A stretch of 64,000 nucleotides of DNA from Serratia symbiotica (Periphyllus acericola) (GCF_964019515.1 NZ_OZ026452.1:1364001-1428000), one strand, 5' to 3'; counted from the first letter of the stretch, positions 9,227-19,732 are shown. Notes: generated by a model from the sequence alone, not told the origin. Made by a program: numbers and translations.

Positions 9227-12200
9227 ACCGGTGCTATGCTGTGCTACCGGTAGCAAGTAGCGTTCTGTTTCGGCCAAAATCTGAGCTAAGTCGTCATTAT
9301 CCAAATTCGACTGACGGAACACTCGCTGCACATAAGGATCTTCTCCTTCACCTGCGATGCGCTGATCGCCCTGCCAAGCCTGCAACAATTTGGCCTGTGC
9401 TTTGGTTTGCGTCTCTTGCTGCCAGTCAATCCGCTGTGTTTCCGGCTGATAACATTGGTTCAGCCACGCCCAGCCGCTTTTGTTCAGCAGCAACAGCGGT
9501 TGGCACAGACCACGCTGATACCCTGCCATCAGCTCCGCTAGATGTTTGCGTGCATCCTCCTGCGTGAGCGCCGCGAAGCACCAAGCGGTATTTTTGCGTC
9601 CATAGAGGCGGCTTCTTCCTGTACCACCAGCGCAGCAGTACACCAGGTGTTCCAGCCACAACAGAATGCCATCCACTGCCGACAGGGTAGCAGGCCGCCA
9701 GCGCAGCAAGCCATCACCTTGCACCTGATGCAGCCAGCCGCTGATACGCACGCCGTCAACCTCAATATCTAGCTCGAGGCTGTGATCTACGCCGCGCTCG
9801 GCTCGCACTTTTTCGGCCAATTCGATCATCGCTTCCTGCTGCTTTTGCCAATAGATTTCGCCAAAAGCGCCGAAGGGTAACTCACCAGCAGCGCATACTC
9901 GCTGGAACAGACAGCTTGGGCTATCACCTTCTATCAGGGTATTCAGTAGCTGGCTGTTTAACTCATAGCGGCTGAGGTTATCCAGTGTAAAGGGTTCTTC
10001 GTTCGGCAGTTCGGTCTCTTCCAGAGTAAAGCTGACTCCGAGGCGCAAATGGAAGAAGGCGCGGATCGGGTGACAGTAAAACCGCCGCAGATCATCCAGT
10101 AAAATTTGCTGTTCGCCTGCGGGAAGCAGCGGCTGATTGAAGGGCGGGGGTGCCGTGCCGCGCCCATCGGCGGCGGGCAACCATTCAGCGGCGTAGCTTT
10201 GTTGCTCGGAACCAGGCAGGAAATTTTCGACGGCGAACGGCATGCGCGCATGCCACTTCAGCAAGTACTCACCAACCCGCTGGGCGCTGCCGTCAGCGTC
10301 TAAATTCTCATCGCCGGACAAGCAATAGCTTTGCTCCAGATATTCCAGCAACTCGGTGACCAGCACTGAAGGATAACGCTCTCGGTTATCCTGGATAGAA
10401 CGACCGATAAAGCTGATATATAGCCGCTGCTCCGCCGACAGAATCGCCTCAAGGAACAAATAACGGTCATCGTCGCGTCGACTGCGGTCACCACACTTAG
10501 GTTTCTGCGCCATCAGGTCAAACCCAAGCAGTGGCAGGGCGCGTGGGTAAACCCCGTCATTCATACCCAGCAGGCAAACGACCTTGAACGGAATGGAACG
10601 CATCGGCATCAGCGTGCAGAAATTGATTTGCCCGGCCAAAAAGCGCTGGCTAATGCGCGCCTGATCGAGATGCACCACCAGATCATCTCGCAGAATGCTC
10701 AACGGTACCGCATCCGGGTAACGCGCCGCCAAGCCAAAACTGATAACTTGCTGCCACTGCTGTTCTATCAGTGCCAGCACCACTTCGGTTTCACCATCCT
10801 GCACAAAGAAGGTATCTAGGAGTTGGCGGCACAACGGCAGCCATTCTTCCAGCGACCGCATTTCGCTCAGCCACTGTCGCCAGCGGCCGAGACTGTTCAA
10901 CAGATCCGCCAGTTGTCCGGCCAACCCTGCAGCCAACCCGCTCGATTCATCATACGGCAGAATGCGCTGCCAATCGCCAGCGTTGCTGTCCATCGCATAG
11001 CCGAGCAGCATTCGCGTAATACCGAAGCGCCAGGTATGCTGGCCAGTGGCTGGCAGATCTAGCTCGCGTACATTGTCATCGTCCAATCCCCAGCGCACGC
11101 CGGATTCACCGACCCAATAACGCAACAGGCGTAGCCCTTCTTCACCGATGGCAAAACGCGCCGCCAATGCAGGCACTTCGAGCAAGGCCAGCACCTGTTC
11201 AGCGGTAAACCGGCTTTGTGGTAGTTCGAGCAATGAAATAAACGCTTGTAGCGCCGGATGCGCTTGCCGCGCTTTACGATCAGAAATGGCAAACGGTAGG
11301 TAACACTCAGCGGAAGCATTGCCGAACACGGCCTGAATGTAGGGCGTATAGCTGTCTATGTCCGCTACCATCACAATAATATCGCGCGGCATCAGTTCTG
11401 GATCTTCTGCCAGCATGGTCAGCAATTGGTCATGCAGCACTTCCACTTCACGCTGCGGGCTGTGACAGAGGTGCAGGCTGAGGGAACGGTCTTCAGGCTC
11501 CAGCCGGCGCTTGGTAACGCTGTTCTCCAGTGTTTCTTGCGTGATGCCGATCACCGCGTGATCTTCCATTTCCAGCATGTCTCGCTGAATGGCGTGCAGC
11601 ATATTATCAGCGGGGATATACACAAAGGCATCGACCTCCTGTGCTCCTTCCAATTGCGATAATAGGTACAGATAGTCACGTCCCAACTTTCCCCAGGAAG
11701 CTAACAGAGGATTACCAAGCTGTTGTTGCCCTTCGCTGTTAAACAAGTGTGCCGCCTGGTTCGGCTCACGAAACAAGTTTTGTTCCCGTGTCTGGTGGTA
11801 ATGACGGCGTTTGCGGCTTTGCAACCGAGCCAAAAACGCATAGTCCTGAATATCACCCCAATAGTAGCGGCAGGGATTGGTGAACATAAGGTGAATGTCT
11901 ATGTGACGACCCAGCGCCTGCAAGGCGTCCAGATATGCTGGCGGCAGCGCCGAAATACCGCATATGAACACTCGCTGCGGCAAGTCAGGCGGGCAATGTT
12001 CAGCATTATCCAGAATACTAATAAAGCGGCTGTACAGGTTGGCGCGATGCCATTCCGGTTGCCCTAATTCGCGCGTGTACTCAACCAACCGTGCCCACAG
12101 CGGAGCCTGCCATTGCTGAGCCTCCGCCAGGCCGTCGATGCGTTCGCCTCGCTGCCAGCTCTCAAGCCACTTCGGGCGATACACCAAGTATTGGTCAAAC

Positions 12201-12601
12201 AGGTCGGCCACCCGGCCAGCCAACTGATGAATTTTACGTTTATCGCCATCGTCGGTGAGATAGTGTTGCAGCGGCGCAAACGCCGACAAAGTCAGCAGTT
12301 CTGGCAACAGCCACATCAGCTTCCAAGTCATGGCATCCTTACTGAAGGCGCTCTCTTTCGGAATATCCGGCAACACTTGGGTAAACATCTCCCAGATGAA
12401 AGTCGCCGGCAGGGGAAAGGCGATATTGGCGGCGATGCCGAACTGATCCGCTAATTGCATCTGCAACCATTGCGCCATACCGGGGCTTTGCACCAGTACC
12501 ACTTCCTGTTGAAAAGGATCGGCCAACGGCTCTCTGGCTATCAACGCGCTGGTCAGCGTTTTTAATAAATCCAGTTGATTGGAATGATAAACCGTGAACA
12601 T
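9224..12601 (-). CDS. recC: Exonuclease V gamma chain RecC
   Basis: RecC holds RecB and RecD together and recognises Chi as single-stranded DNA passes through the complex. I place the start at 12601 (MFTVYHSNQLDLL), the conserved N-terminus; the frame is open further upstream, but that part is not RecC-like. This gives 1125 residues against about 1122 in E. coli. Internal stretches such as VQSPGMAQWLQMQLA and KVVCLLGMNDGVYPR are typical. The last residues (after ERYLLPV) seem to come from the adjacent remnant rather than from RecC. The gene is otherwise uninterrupted. Confidence 0.94.
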   Translation of the reverse strand: MFTVYHSNQLDLLKTLTSALIAREPLADPFQQEVVLVQSPGMAQWLQMQLADQFGIAANIAFPLPATFIWEMFTQVLPDIPKESAFSKDAMTWKLMWLLPELLTLSAFAPLQHYLTDDGDKRKIHQLAGRVADLFDQYLVYRPKWLESWQRGERIDGLAEAQQWQAPLWARLVEYTRELGQPEWHRANLYSRFISILDNAEHCPPDLPQRVFICGISALPPAYLDALQALGRHIDIHLMFTNPCRYYWGDIQDYAFLARLQSRKRRHYHQTREQNLFREPNQAAHLFNSEGQQQLGNPLLASWGKLGRDYLYLLSQLEGAQEVDAFVYIPADNMLHAIQRDMLEMEDHAVIGITQETLENSVTKRRLEPEDRSLSLHLCHSPQREVEVLHDQLLTMLAEDPELMPRDIIVMVADIDSYTPYIQAVFGNASAECYLPFAISDRKARQAHPALQAFISLLELPQSRFTAEQVLALLEVPALAARFAIGEEGLRLLRYWVGESGVRWGLDDDNVRELDLPATGQHTWRFGITRMLLGYAMDSNAGDWQRILPYDESSGLAAGLAGQLADLLNSLGRWRQWLSEMRSLEEWLPLCRQLLDTFFVQDGETEVVLALIEQQWQQVISFGLAARYPDAVPLSILRDDLVVHLDQARISQRFLAGQINFCTLMPMRSIPFKVVCLLGMNDGVYPRALPLLGFDLMAQKPKCGDRSRRDDDRYLFLEAILSAEQRLYISFIGRSIQDNRERYPSVLVTELLEYLEQSYCLSGDENLDADGSAQRVGEYLLKWHARMPFAVENFLPGSEQQSYAAEWLPAADGRGTAPPPFNQPLLPAGEQQILLDDLRRFYCHPIRAFFHLRLGVSFTLEETELPNEEPFTLDNLSRYELNSQLLNTLIEGDSPSCLFQRVCAAGELPFGAFGEIYWQKQQEAMIELAEKVRAERGVDHSLELDIEVDGVRISGWLHQVQGDGLLRWRPATLSAVDGILLWLEHLVYCCAGGTGRSRLYGRKNTAWCFAALTQEDARKHLAELMAGYQRGLCQPLLLLNKSGWAWLNQCYQPETQRIDWQQETQTKAQAKLLQAWQGDQRIAGEGEDPYVQRVFRQSNLDNDDLAQILAETERYLLPVAQHSTG

Positions 12602-12633
12602 GGTAGTTCCCTTTAAAACAAATCCGCGCAATA

Positions 12634-12937
12634 TTACCGGCGGGTGCGATACCAACGGCTTAGTTCTGCCCACTGCTGCTGTGGCGTCTGTATCTTCACC
12701 ACCAGCCGCTGGCAAGAGGCATCTGCACGGTAGAACTGTAGCTTGCGCCGCCCGGTGACAGCAAAAACCTCTAATTGCCGGTGCGCCAGCGACCATGCCT
12801 GACGATATTGCCATTGACGTTTGAACGACTGTAGCAATACTTGATTATACTGTAACAATCCCCGCAGCGACACTGCGAACAACAGTGCACAATGAAGCGA
12901 CTAACACTTCGGGTAGGCTGAAGCCACGTTGAGTCAC
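12634..12937 (-). pseudogene. ppdC: Prepilin peptidase-dependent protein PpdC, frameshifted
   Basis: From a GTG at 12937 the frame gives VTQRGFSLPEVLVASL, a type IV pseudopilin cleavage site (G before F, E at +5). A one-base shift near 12885 moves the rest into the frame that reads FAVSLRGLLQYNQVLLQSF and ends at 12634. The product would be a minor pseudopilin of unknown assembly. The gene overlaps the end of ygdB (TGA/GTG overlap), as in related genomes. Confidence 0.8.
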
Positions 12938-13405
12938 GCTGTTCTCCTGAGGGCTATTCCGTACAGACGGTTGACTTCTGATCCGGGCAAAAGTCCAACT
13001 AGCCACCCGATTCGGCAATCAACCCTACGTCACGATCTACGCTTTCGAGCTTGCTCAGTTAATAAAGCCACAGCGGATCGCTTCCACGTATCTCCCCCGC
13101 ACCACGCACCATCAGGAGCCCCCTCTTGGCGGACAACCTGACGCATGCGGTTAACCCGGAGGCTTGTCGGTACAACCAGCCGGTGATAGTCAACTGATCG
13201 TGCGGCCAACGTTGCGCGATTCCCCAACTTAGTGCAGAAGCGGCCTGATTATAAGCCAACAGATACCGTTGCTGGTAACCCGCCAGCAATAGGGCATGAT
13301 CCAACTGGCGGTGCTGGGCATTCAGCAACATCAATCCTATTACAAGCAGCAGCATCACCGCAGCCAGCGTGCTACCACCCTGCTGTGAAGGCGCCTTCAG
13401 GGCAA
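12934..13405 (-). pseudogene. ygdB: YgdB (DUF2509) pseudopilin-cluster protein, interrupted
   Basis: The minus-strand frame SQQGGSTLAAVMLLLVIGLMLL shows the short hydrophobic N-terminus of YgdB. The frame then runs to DPLWLY and stops at 13059. The C-terminal part (ending LYGIALRRTA, stop 12934-12936) can still be read further downstream, so the gene is split. The start is unclear and may lie near 13400, overlapping ppdB. It belongs to the ppdA-ppdB-ygdB-ppdC cluster, all of which is decayed here. Confidence 0.7.
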
Positions 13406-13663
13406 TGCGGCCATATCGATTGCCCAGCTTAGGCGGCGTCTGATGCTGCTATCAGCCATCGAGCACCCCGCTAACGTCAATCGGGCCAAAGTTTTGACGC
13501 TATTCCCTTTGCTGACAACCACGTTGAACAATTCTATGCGCACCTCGTGATGATCCAACAGCCTTTCCCAACCGGTTCCATTGCAATGGCTGACGCCGCG
13601 CTGCGCCTCTAGGCTACCCTGCCGCAGCCGGTAGCCGAGATACCCGTCATCTGCTAAGGACAA
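13397..13663 (-). pseudogene. ppdB: PpdB C-terminal remnant
   Basis: Only the C-terminal part of this pseudopilin remains (GYRLRQGSLEAQRGVSHCNGT... to SWAIDMAALP). The N-terminal half, with the prepilin cleavage site, is missing. Upstream it runs directly into the truncated ppdA in another frame, so a deletion has removed the ppdA 3' end and the ppdB 5' end. Confidence 0.75.
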
Positions 13664-14060
13664 TATGCCCAGCCCGTGCGTTGTTGCGCACCCCGTAAAA
13701 GCCGATCTCTTTGTCGGTGTAGGCGCTCAACATTACGTCGCGGTAATAAGGAAGATACCGATCGCTTTCTGCCGAAGCGCAGTCGGGCGGCGGCACACCG
13801 ATGCCGATGCACCAGGGATCACCTGTTTTGAACCAAAACGGCGCGGTGCGATTGCGACAGTTGGCATCCGCCTGTAGGCGGATGAGAAATGCCAGCAGCT
13901 GCTGGGCGGTATGCTCAAGCCGCAGAGCCTGCTGATATAGGTGGCAGTGGCTAACCCCCCAACCGGTGAGTATTCCGGCGATCAGCATCACCACCAGTAG
14001 CTCAATCAGCATCATGCCGAGTTGGCAATTGTCGATGTTTAGATCTGAGTTCTCGTTCAT
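13647..14060 (-). pseudogene. ppdA: PpdA N-terminal remnant joined to ppdB by a deletion
   Basis: The ATG at 14060 begins MNENSDLNIDNCQLGMMLIE, a pseudopilin signal (G, then E five residues later) followed by a hydrophobic stretch. Similarity to PpdA holds up to GVRNNARAGHI and is then lost. The expected C-terminal 30-odd residues are absent, and the sequence continues as the ppdB tail. I call it a deletion-truncated pseudogene. Confidence 0.75.
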
Positions 14061-14234
14061 GATGACCAGTGTAATGGCCTGAGGAAAGCGATAAAGGAGC
14101 ACAAGCTGGCATTTAGGCGTGCCGTGCATTGTTTTTCCGCTACCTACAGACGATAACAATAAAATGCGCTGCGACACGCAAATTCAGGTCAAAAATAAGG
14201 GCGCTACGGTGCCCCTAAGTACATGCGACAGGCG

Positions 14235-15029
14235 TCAGATCGCTACCGGTGCCTTGATTGCCGGATGCGGATCATAGCCTTCAATGGTAAGGTCTTCGAA
14301 GAAATAATCAAACAAGGAAGCCGGTTTGCGCTTGATCACTAGCTTTGGTAGCGGGCGTGGCTCCCGGGTCAACTGTAGCTGCATCTGTTCCATATGGTTT
14401 CTGTACAGGTGGGCATCGCCACCGGTCCAGACAAAATAGCCCACCTCTAGATCGCACTGCTGCGCCATCATATGCACCAATAGCGCATAGCTGGCGATGT
14501 TGAACGGTAGACCGAGGAATACATCACACGAGCGCTGATATAGCTGGCAGGACAATTTGCCCCCGGCTACGTAGAACTGGAAGAACGCATGGCACGGTGC
14601 CAACGCCATTTGACCCAATTCGCCGACATTCCAAGCGGATACGATGATACGCCGTGAGTCCGGTTCCTGTTTCAACTGTTGGAGCACATTGCTCAATTGG
14701 TCGATCTGGCTGCCATCCGTCGCCCCCCAAGCGCGCCACTGTTTACCATAAACCGGGCCAAGATCGCCGTTTTCATCGGCCCACTCATCCCAGATAGTGA
14801 CGTTGTTTTCACGCAGGTAGGCGACGTTGGTGTCACCATTCAGGAACCACAATAACTCATGAATAATGGAACGTAGGTGACATTTCTTAGTGGTCACCAG
14901 CGGGAAACCTTCCTGTAAATTGAAACGCATATGGTGGCCAAAAATCGATAGCGTGCCAGTGCCGGTACGGTCGGCTTTGGAAGTACCCTCAGCGAGCACC
15001 TTGTTCATTAAATATAGATACTGTTTCAT
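14235..15029 (-). CDS. thyA: Thymidylate synthase
   Basis: ThyA methylates dUMP to dTMP with methylenetetrahydrofolate, the only de novo route to thymine. The 264-residue protein has exactly the family length. It carries the catalytic cysteine in [12 protein letters not shown] (near residue 146), the arginine pair in [15 protein letters not shown], and the folate-end VAI terminus. It starts 7 bp after the lgt stop and so is in one transcription unit with it, as in other enterobacteria. It is intact. Confidence 0.97.
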   Translation of the reverse strand: MKQYLYLMNKVLAEGTSKADRTGTGTLSIFGHHMRFNLQEGFPLVTTKKCHLRSIIHELLWFLNGDTNVAYLRENNVTIWDEWADENGDLGPVYGKQWRAWGATDGSQIDQLSNVLQQLKQEPDSRRIIVSAWNVGELGQMALAPCHAFFQFYVAGGKLSCQLYQRSCDVFLGLPFNIASYALLVHMMAQQCDLEVGYFVWTGGDAHLYRNHMEQMQLQLTREPRPLPKLVIKRKPASLFDYFFEDLTIEGYDPHPAIKAPVAI

Positions 15030-15036
15030 TGGTTCC

Positions 15037-15915
15037 TCATGGCAATTGTTGCTGTGGGCGATGACGGTATGCCCAAACCATCATCATAATACCGGCCACC
15101 ACCATGGGGATAGAAAGGATTTGCCCCATGCTGATCATGCCGTTAAACAGGCCAATCTGAGCATCAGGCTGGCGGAAAGTTTCAACGATAATGCGGAAGG
15201 TGCCATAGCTGAGTAGGAACAGGCCGGATACGGCCCCCATAGGACGCGGCTTGCGGATAAACAGGTTCAGTATGATAAACAACACCACGCCTTCGAGCAG
15301 CAGTTCATATAATTGCGATGGGTGACGCGGCAGCACACCATACTGATTCAATAACGGCAATAATTTAGCATCAGCGGTAGCGGTAGCAATTGCTATGTCT
15401 TCGCTGCGCGAGCCTGGGAACAACATCGCCCAAGGGGTGTCGGTAGTCACACGCCCCCACAATTCGCCGTTGATAAAGTTGCCGAGACGCCCAGACCCCA
15501 GGCCAAATGGGATCAGCGGAGCAATAAAATCAGATAGTTGAAAGAAGGTAAGCTGAGTGCAATGGGCAAACCAGGCCATAACCAGGATCACCCCCATCAA
15601 CCCACCATGGAAAGACATGCCACCATCCCAAACTTTGAACAGGTATAAAGGGTTATCCAAGAACAACGGTAGGTTGTAGAATACAACGTAGCCTACGCGG
15701 CCACCGACAAAAACGCCCAGAAAACCGGCATACAGCAAGTTTTCCACCTCATCTTTAATCCAGCCGCTGTCCGGCTTGCTGGCGCGTCGCACCGCCAACC
15801 ACATGGCAAAAACGAAGCCGACCAAGTACGTCAGACCGTACCAATGTAGGGAAGCCGGGCCGATAGAGAAAATGATCGGGTCAAATTTAGGAAATACCAG
15901 ATAGTTATTGCTCAT
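15037..15915 (-). CDS. lgt: Prolipoprotein diacylglyceryl transferase
   Basis: Lgt is the inner-membrane enzyme that transfers diacylglycerol from phosphatidylglycerol to the lipobox cysteine of prolipoproteins. At 292 residues it is close to the family length of 291. Several membrane segments are seen, with the signature [16 protein letters not shown] and the conserved HGGLMG motif. The start at 15915 ([13 protein letters not shown]) matches the family. Its first 35 codons and the upstream region have been duplicated in tandem just outside the gene (15998-16186), but the gene proper is whole. Confidence 0.96.
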   Translation of the reverse strand: MSNNYLVFPKFDPIIFSIGPASLHWYGLTYLVGFVFAMWLAVRRASKPDSGWIKDEVENLLYAGFLGVFVGGRVGYVVFYNLPLFLDNPLYLFKVWDGGMSFHGGLMGVILVMAWFAHCTQLTFFQLSDFIAPLIPFGLGSGRLGNFINGELWGRVTTDTPWAMLFPGSRSEDIAIATATADAKLLPLLNQYGVLPRHPSQLYELLLEGVVLFIILNLFIRKPRPMGAVSGLFLLSYGTFRIIVETFRQPDAQIGLFNGMISMGQILSIPMVVAGIMMMVWAYRHRPQQQLP

Positions 15916-16186
15916 CTATAACCATAATATGTCTGTTATTCTTCCCCATCAGGGGGCGACAGGTGCCAAATGCGACGAAGGTTACCCAATGGATTTCAAA
16001 ACGAAGCCGACCAAGTACGTCAGACCGTACCAATGTAGGGAAGCCGGGCCGATAGAGAAAATGATCGGGTCAAATTTAGGAAATACCAGATAGTTATTGC
16101 TCATCTATAACCATAATATGTCTGTTATTCTTCCCCATCAGGGGGCGACAGGTGCCAAATGCGACGAAGGTTACCCAATGGATTTC
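15809..16186. repeat. Perfect 189-bp tandem duplication covering the lgt 5' end
   Basis: Positions 15809-15997 and 15998-16186 are the same 189 bp; I found no mismatch, and identity continues 2 bp further. The unit holds the first 35 codons of lgt, its start and its upstream region, ending in TACCCAATGGATTTCAA. The outer copy therefore carries a second lgt start at 16104, whose frame leaves lgt at the junction. Perfect identity implies a very recent event or an assembly artefact. Confidence 0.95.
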
Positions 16187-16352
16187 AATTTGTAGCCAGT
16201 TTGGACACCGACAGCGCGCAACAACCGCAGCATACATAGCGTACGCAAGGATGGTGAGCGCTGCCCAGATGCAAAATGGCAAATAAAATAGCCTAATAGG
16301 ATAAGCGCATGTCGCCAATAATGCTACAACTTGAAAGACGATAGGCATGCTC
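16170..16352. repeat. Degenerate dispersed palindromic repeat between lgt and ptsP
   Basis: The stretch begins GTTACCCAATGGATTTCAA and ends CTACAACTTGAAAGACGATAGGCA. Both ends match the pattern of a 130-180 bp non-coding repeat found across Serratia and Yersinia genomes (ends like ATACCC...TTTCAAGTTGC and GCAGCTTGAAAG...GGGTAT). The interior includes AGCATACATAGCGTACGCAAGGATGGTGAGCG-like sequence, cut here to stay short. No gene is supported; the 93-codon frame on the minus strand falls inside it. Confidence 0.5.
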
Positions 16353-16445
16353 TGCCCGCGGAGATTATGTATCATAACATAGGCTTAACGGTGTTTAAGG
16401 CAGCGGATGGGAGAAAATCTGTAAAAAATCAGTCCGCTATTGGGC

Positions 16446-18690
16446 TTATCTGCCACCACGGATCAACCCCCCCATGCCGCTACGCTCCATAAATGCCGCC
16501 GCCAAGTGGCGCACTTCGCTCGTCATTTCTGCGCTCAATACCCGCTGCGCCAGCGCTTCGGCATCCGATAACGCAATAGTGCCGCAGCAGGTATTTAATG
16601 CGTGCCACGCTACGGCCATTCATGATGAGATTGCGGTAACCCATGCCTACCAGTAGCAGCGCACCCATGGGATCGCCTGCCAGTTCGCCGCACAGGCAAA
16701 CCTGTAACCCGGCTGCTTTGCCCTGTTCGGCGATCAGTTTCAGCACATGCAGCATGGCGAGGTGCAGGCTGTCATATAACGACGCCACCCGCGTATTGCT
16801 GCGGTCAACCGCCAGTAAATATTGGGTCAAATCATTGGTGCCGATCGAGATAAAGTTTAGACGTGTGCCCAAAGAAGGGATCAGGAAAATCATCGACGGT
16901 ACTTCTAACATCACGCCAATCTTCGGTTTCGGGATCTCATAGCCCAATACTTATTCTACTTCACGCACGGCACGATCGATCAGGCGTTTGGCTTCGTCGA
17001 TCTCCTCAATACTGGTGATCATTGGCAGTAAAATGCTGAGTTTACCAGTGCTCACATTCTCGCGCAGTATGGCTCGCACCTGAATCAAAAAAATTTCCGG
17101 TTGGTCTAGAGTAATACGTGTGCCACGCCAGCCCAGGCAATGATTCTCTTCGCTGATCGGCATGTACGGCAACTGTTTGTCAGCACCGATATCCAGCGTG
17201 CGCAGGGTAACCGACTTGGTCGGATAGAGTTGCAACATGCCCTGATATTGCCCCAGTTGTGCTTCTTCCGAGGGGAAACCGCTTTGCAGCATGAAGGGGA
17301 TTTCAGTGCGGTACAGGCCAACACAATCTAACCGCCCACACAGCAGTTGTTCATGTTCCGGGCTGAGACCGGCGTTCAACATTACTAGGACACGTTCGCC
17401 GCTTCTCAGTTTAGCGGGCTGCTCGACGTCGTCTTCCGCCAGTTTGCTAAGTTCCAACTCTTCGCTGATCAGTCTTAGGTATTCTTGTACCAGCAACGGT
17501 TCGGGATCGACCAGCAGTTCGCCGCGATAACCATCGACAATCAGCAGCCGTTGGCTGAGCAACGCTGGCTGGATATCGGCACCCATCACAGTTGGCACCT
17601 CCATCGCCCGCACCAAAATCACCGCATGGGAGTTGGCTGCGCCATCGCGTACCACGACACCCACCAAACGATCCTGCGGTACTTCAGCCAGCATGGTTGC
17701 GGTCAGTTCATCCGCCACCAGTACAAAACGCGCGGGCCATTGGGTGGCCGCTGGGGTGATATCATCGAGGTGGAACAGCAAACGTTGACCCAGCGCGCGC
17801 CGCTCGCTGGCGAATATAGGTATCATGTAGGCTGGCTAACTGTTCGGCAAACGCCTCTATCACCAGCACCAGCTTTACCGCACACTCAGCGACCGAACCA
17901 CAGTCAATTTCGGCAAACAGTTCACGCTTGAGGCGTGCATCGTTTAACAGGTGGGAGTATAGGTCAAAGATCGCCGCACTCTCTTTTTGCGAGCTGGCGG
18001 CAAGCGTTTGCTTGAATCGGCGAAACTTCGGGCCTGCTTCTTCCAGTGCCCGATTTAGGCGCTCACGCTCGCTGACGGTATCCAACGTAGAGGCACGGTA
18101 TACCTATTCGAGCGAAGGTTGGCCGCTGCCTTTCCACCCTACCGCCACACCAGGCGACGCTGCCAGCGCGCAGATGCGCGTCTGCCGATATTGACCAAAA
18201 ATGGCGTTGAGCTGCGAGTGTGATAAGACCCCAGCCATCTGTGTGGCCAGGGTCACCATAAAAGATTCATCGCTTTCATCGAACTGGCGTAGCTCACGCT
18301 GCTGCACCACCAGCACGCCCAACAGTTGGCGACGATGGATGATCGGTACGCCAAGGAAAGATCGGAAACGCTTCTCCTTCACTTGGGGAACATATTTAAA
18401 ACTAGGGTAATTCTGCACATCAGCCAAGTTGATTGGCTCTACCCGGCTCCCGACCAAACCTACTACGCCTTCATTAAAAGCCAATGAAATGATATGGTGT
18501 GCCCACGCGGTTTTTGTAAGACACGTATCACCATCAGGTAATGGCAGCGGCGGTTATTGTCTGCCAGATAAATAGAGCAGACTTCCGTATCCATCGCAAG
18601 GCAGGTTTCATTGACCAAGATATCCAGCACAACCGTCAGGTTGGCAGCTGAGGCTACCTTCTCAACAATTTCTCGCAAGCGCGTAAGCAT
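16446..18690 (-). pseudogene. ptsP: PtsP (enzyme I of the nitrogen phosphotransferase system), broken
   Basis: The full length of PtsP (about 748 codons) is present but interrupted. The GAF domain pieces read 18690-18463 and 18484-18104, then a TAG stop breaks the sequence after PSLE. The next piece is 18085-17762, a frameshift leads to 17826-16951, a TAA stop follows REVE, and a last frameshift near 16540 precedes the end ERSGMGGLIRGGR (stop 16446-16448). Phosphohistidine-domain sequence (GAANSHAVILVRAMEVPTVMG) is visible, as are PEP-binding-domain segments. At least two stops and three frameshifts rule out a working PtsP. It lies 12 bp after rppH, as in E. coli. Confidence 0.93.
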
Positions 18691-18702
18691 AGTCTGCTTA
18701 AC

Positions 18703-19224
18703 TTAACCTCTCTTTCGGCGGTAAGCGGGAATCTGCCGTTGTGTTGCCAGTACCGGCAACACTGTCGCGGCGAATTCTTTCATCACCCAGCGGTAAACAT
18801 CCCGTTTGAACGAAACCACCTGTCGCACTGGATACCAAAAGCTCACCCAGCGCCAACCATCGAACTCCGGCATGCTGCTACGTTGCATATTGATATCAGC
18901 GTCGTTGCACATCAACTGCAACAAAAACCATTTCTGCTTTTGGCCGATACATACCGGCTTTGTGTCCCAACGCACCAAACGTTTTGGCAATTTATAGCGC
19001 AACCAGTTGCGGGTTGAAGCCAGGATACGTACATCCTTTTTGCTCAGACCCACTTCTTCGAACAGTTCACGGTACATCGCCTGTTCCGCAGTTTCCCCAC
19101 GGTTAATCCCACCTTGGGGAAACTGCCAGGAGTGCTGACCGTAACGGCGGGCCCATAGAACCTGCCCCTGACGATTACAGATTACGATACCAACATTCGG
19201 GCGGTAGCCATCATCATCGATCAC
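18703..19224 (-). CDS. rppH: RNA pyrophosphohydrolase RppH
   Basis: RppH removes the 5' triphosphate (or diphosphate) from mRNAs and so licenses RNase E decay. At 173 residues it is close to the E. coli length of 176. The Nudix box is complete ([20 protein letters not shown], then VGL). The N-terminus [17 protein letters not shown] and the [18 protein letters not shown] segment are typical. It is the first gene of the rppH-ptsP unit and stays intact although ptsP has decayed. Confidence 0.95.
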   Translation of the reverse strand: MIDDDGYRPNVGIVICNRQGQVLWARRYGQHSWQFPQGGINRGETAEQAMYRELFEEVGLSKKDVRILASTRNWLRYKLPKRLVRWDTKPVCIGQKQKWFLLQLMCNDADINMQRSSMPEFDGWRWVSFWYPVRQVVSFKRDVYRWVMKEFAATVLPVLATQRQIPAYRRKRG

Positions 19225-19407
19225 CGGACTACCTCGATAAGCTTAAATTTGCATACTAAATAGATGCCCTGATTGTTTCACACAAGCTACATGTGGTAAA
19301 CCACTGCATTTGCAGCACAATATACCTAATAACAGGGATGTAATTCACAGATAATGGCGAAGTTATAAACACGCCTGCGTATTTTCGGCTAATTTATTCA
19401 CTTTTTC

Positions 19408-19732
19408 TGTGGATAGGTATGTGAAAAACTCAAGGAAAAAGTCGGTAAAACTCTTAAAGGCATAAAAGTACCATCAAAATTAATTTAATATTAATATTTA
19501 TAATACAAAAAGATAAATCGATCATGGCGGCTATGAATAGGTCAGGAATGTGATCTTTACAGGGTTAATAACCTGCTTTGGCGAAAGATCCACCAGCGTT
19601 ATTTTTATCCACAGATTATCCGGGGAAGTTAGCCACAAATCGAACAAATTCGTAAAATATTGTCGGCGTCAAGGCTGTAAATCGAACCAGTGATCGACAA
19701 AAGTTCGAGTTATCCCGTAAATCTGTGGATAA
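19408..19732. promoter_or_regulatory. AT-rich rppH-mutH intergenic region with DnaA-box-like 9-mers
   Basis: The 710-bp gap between the divergent rppH and mutH holds no gene that I can support. It contains two perfect DnaA-box consensus 9-mers: TTATCCACA at 19605-19613 and TGTGGATAA at 19724-19732. A one-mismatch copy, TGTGGATAG, lies at 19408-19416. Related TTATCC cores occur near 19617 and 19710. The flanking DNA is markedly AT-rich and carries several GATC sites. Whether DnaA binds here is inference; promoters for both genes should also lie here. Confidence 0.45.

Noticed and set aside
9003..9260. An 85-codon plus-strand frame with ribosome-site-like sequence upstream.
   Set aside because: The opposite strand of the same stretch gives the better, recognisable Icd/Ash-like pattern, and the plus frame runs into the recC 3' end.
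13665..13877. Open plus-strand frame across the ppdA remnant.
   Set aside because: It is antisense to ppdA, has no recognisable product, and exists only because the decayed region is open by chance.
16094..16375. A 93-codon open frame on the minus strand with hydrophobic stretches between lgt and ptsP.
   Set aside because: It overlaps the duplicated lgt leader and a non-coding dispersed repeat, matches no family I know, and ends in repeat sequence.
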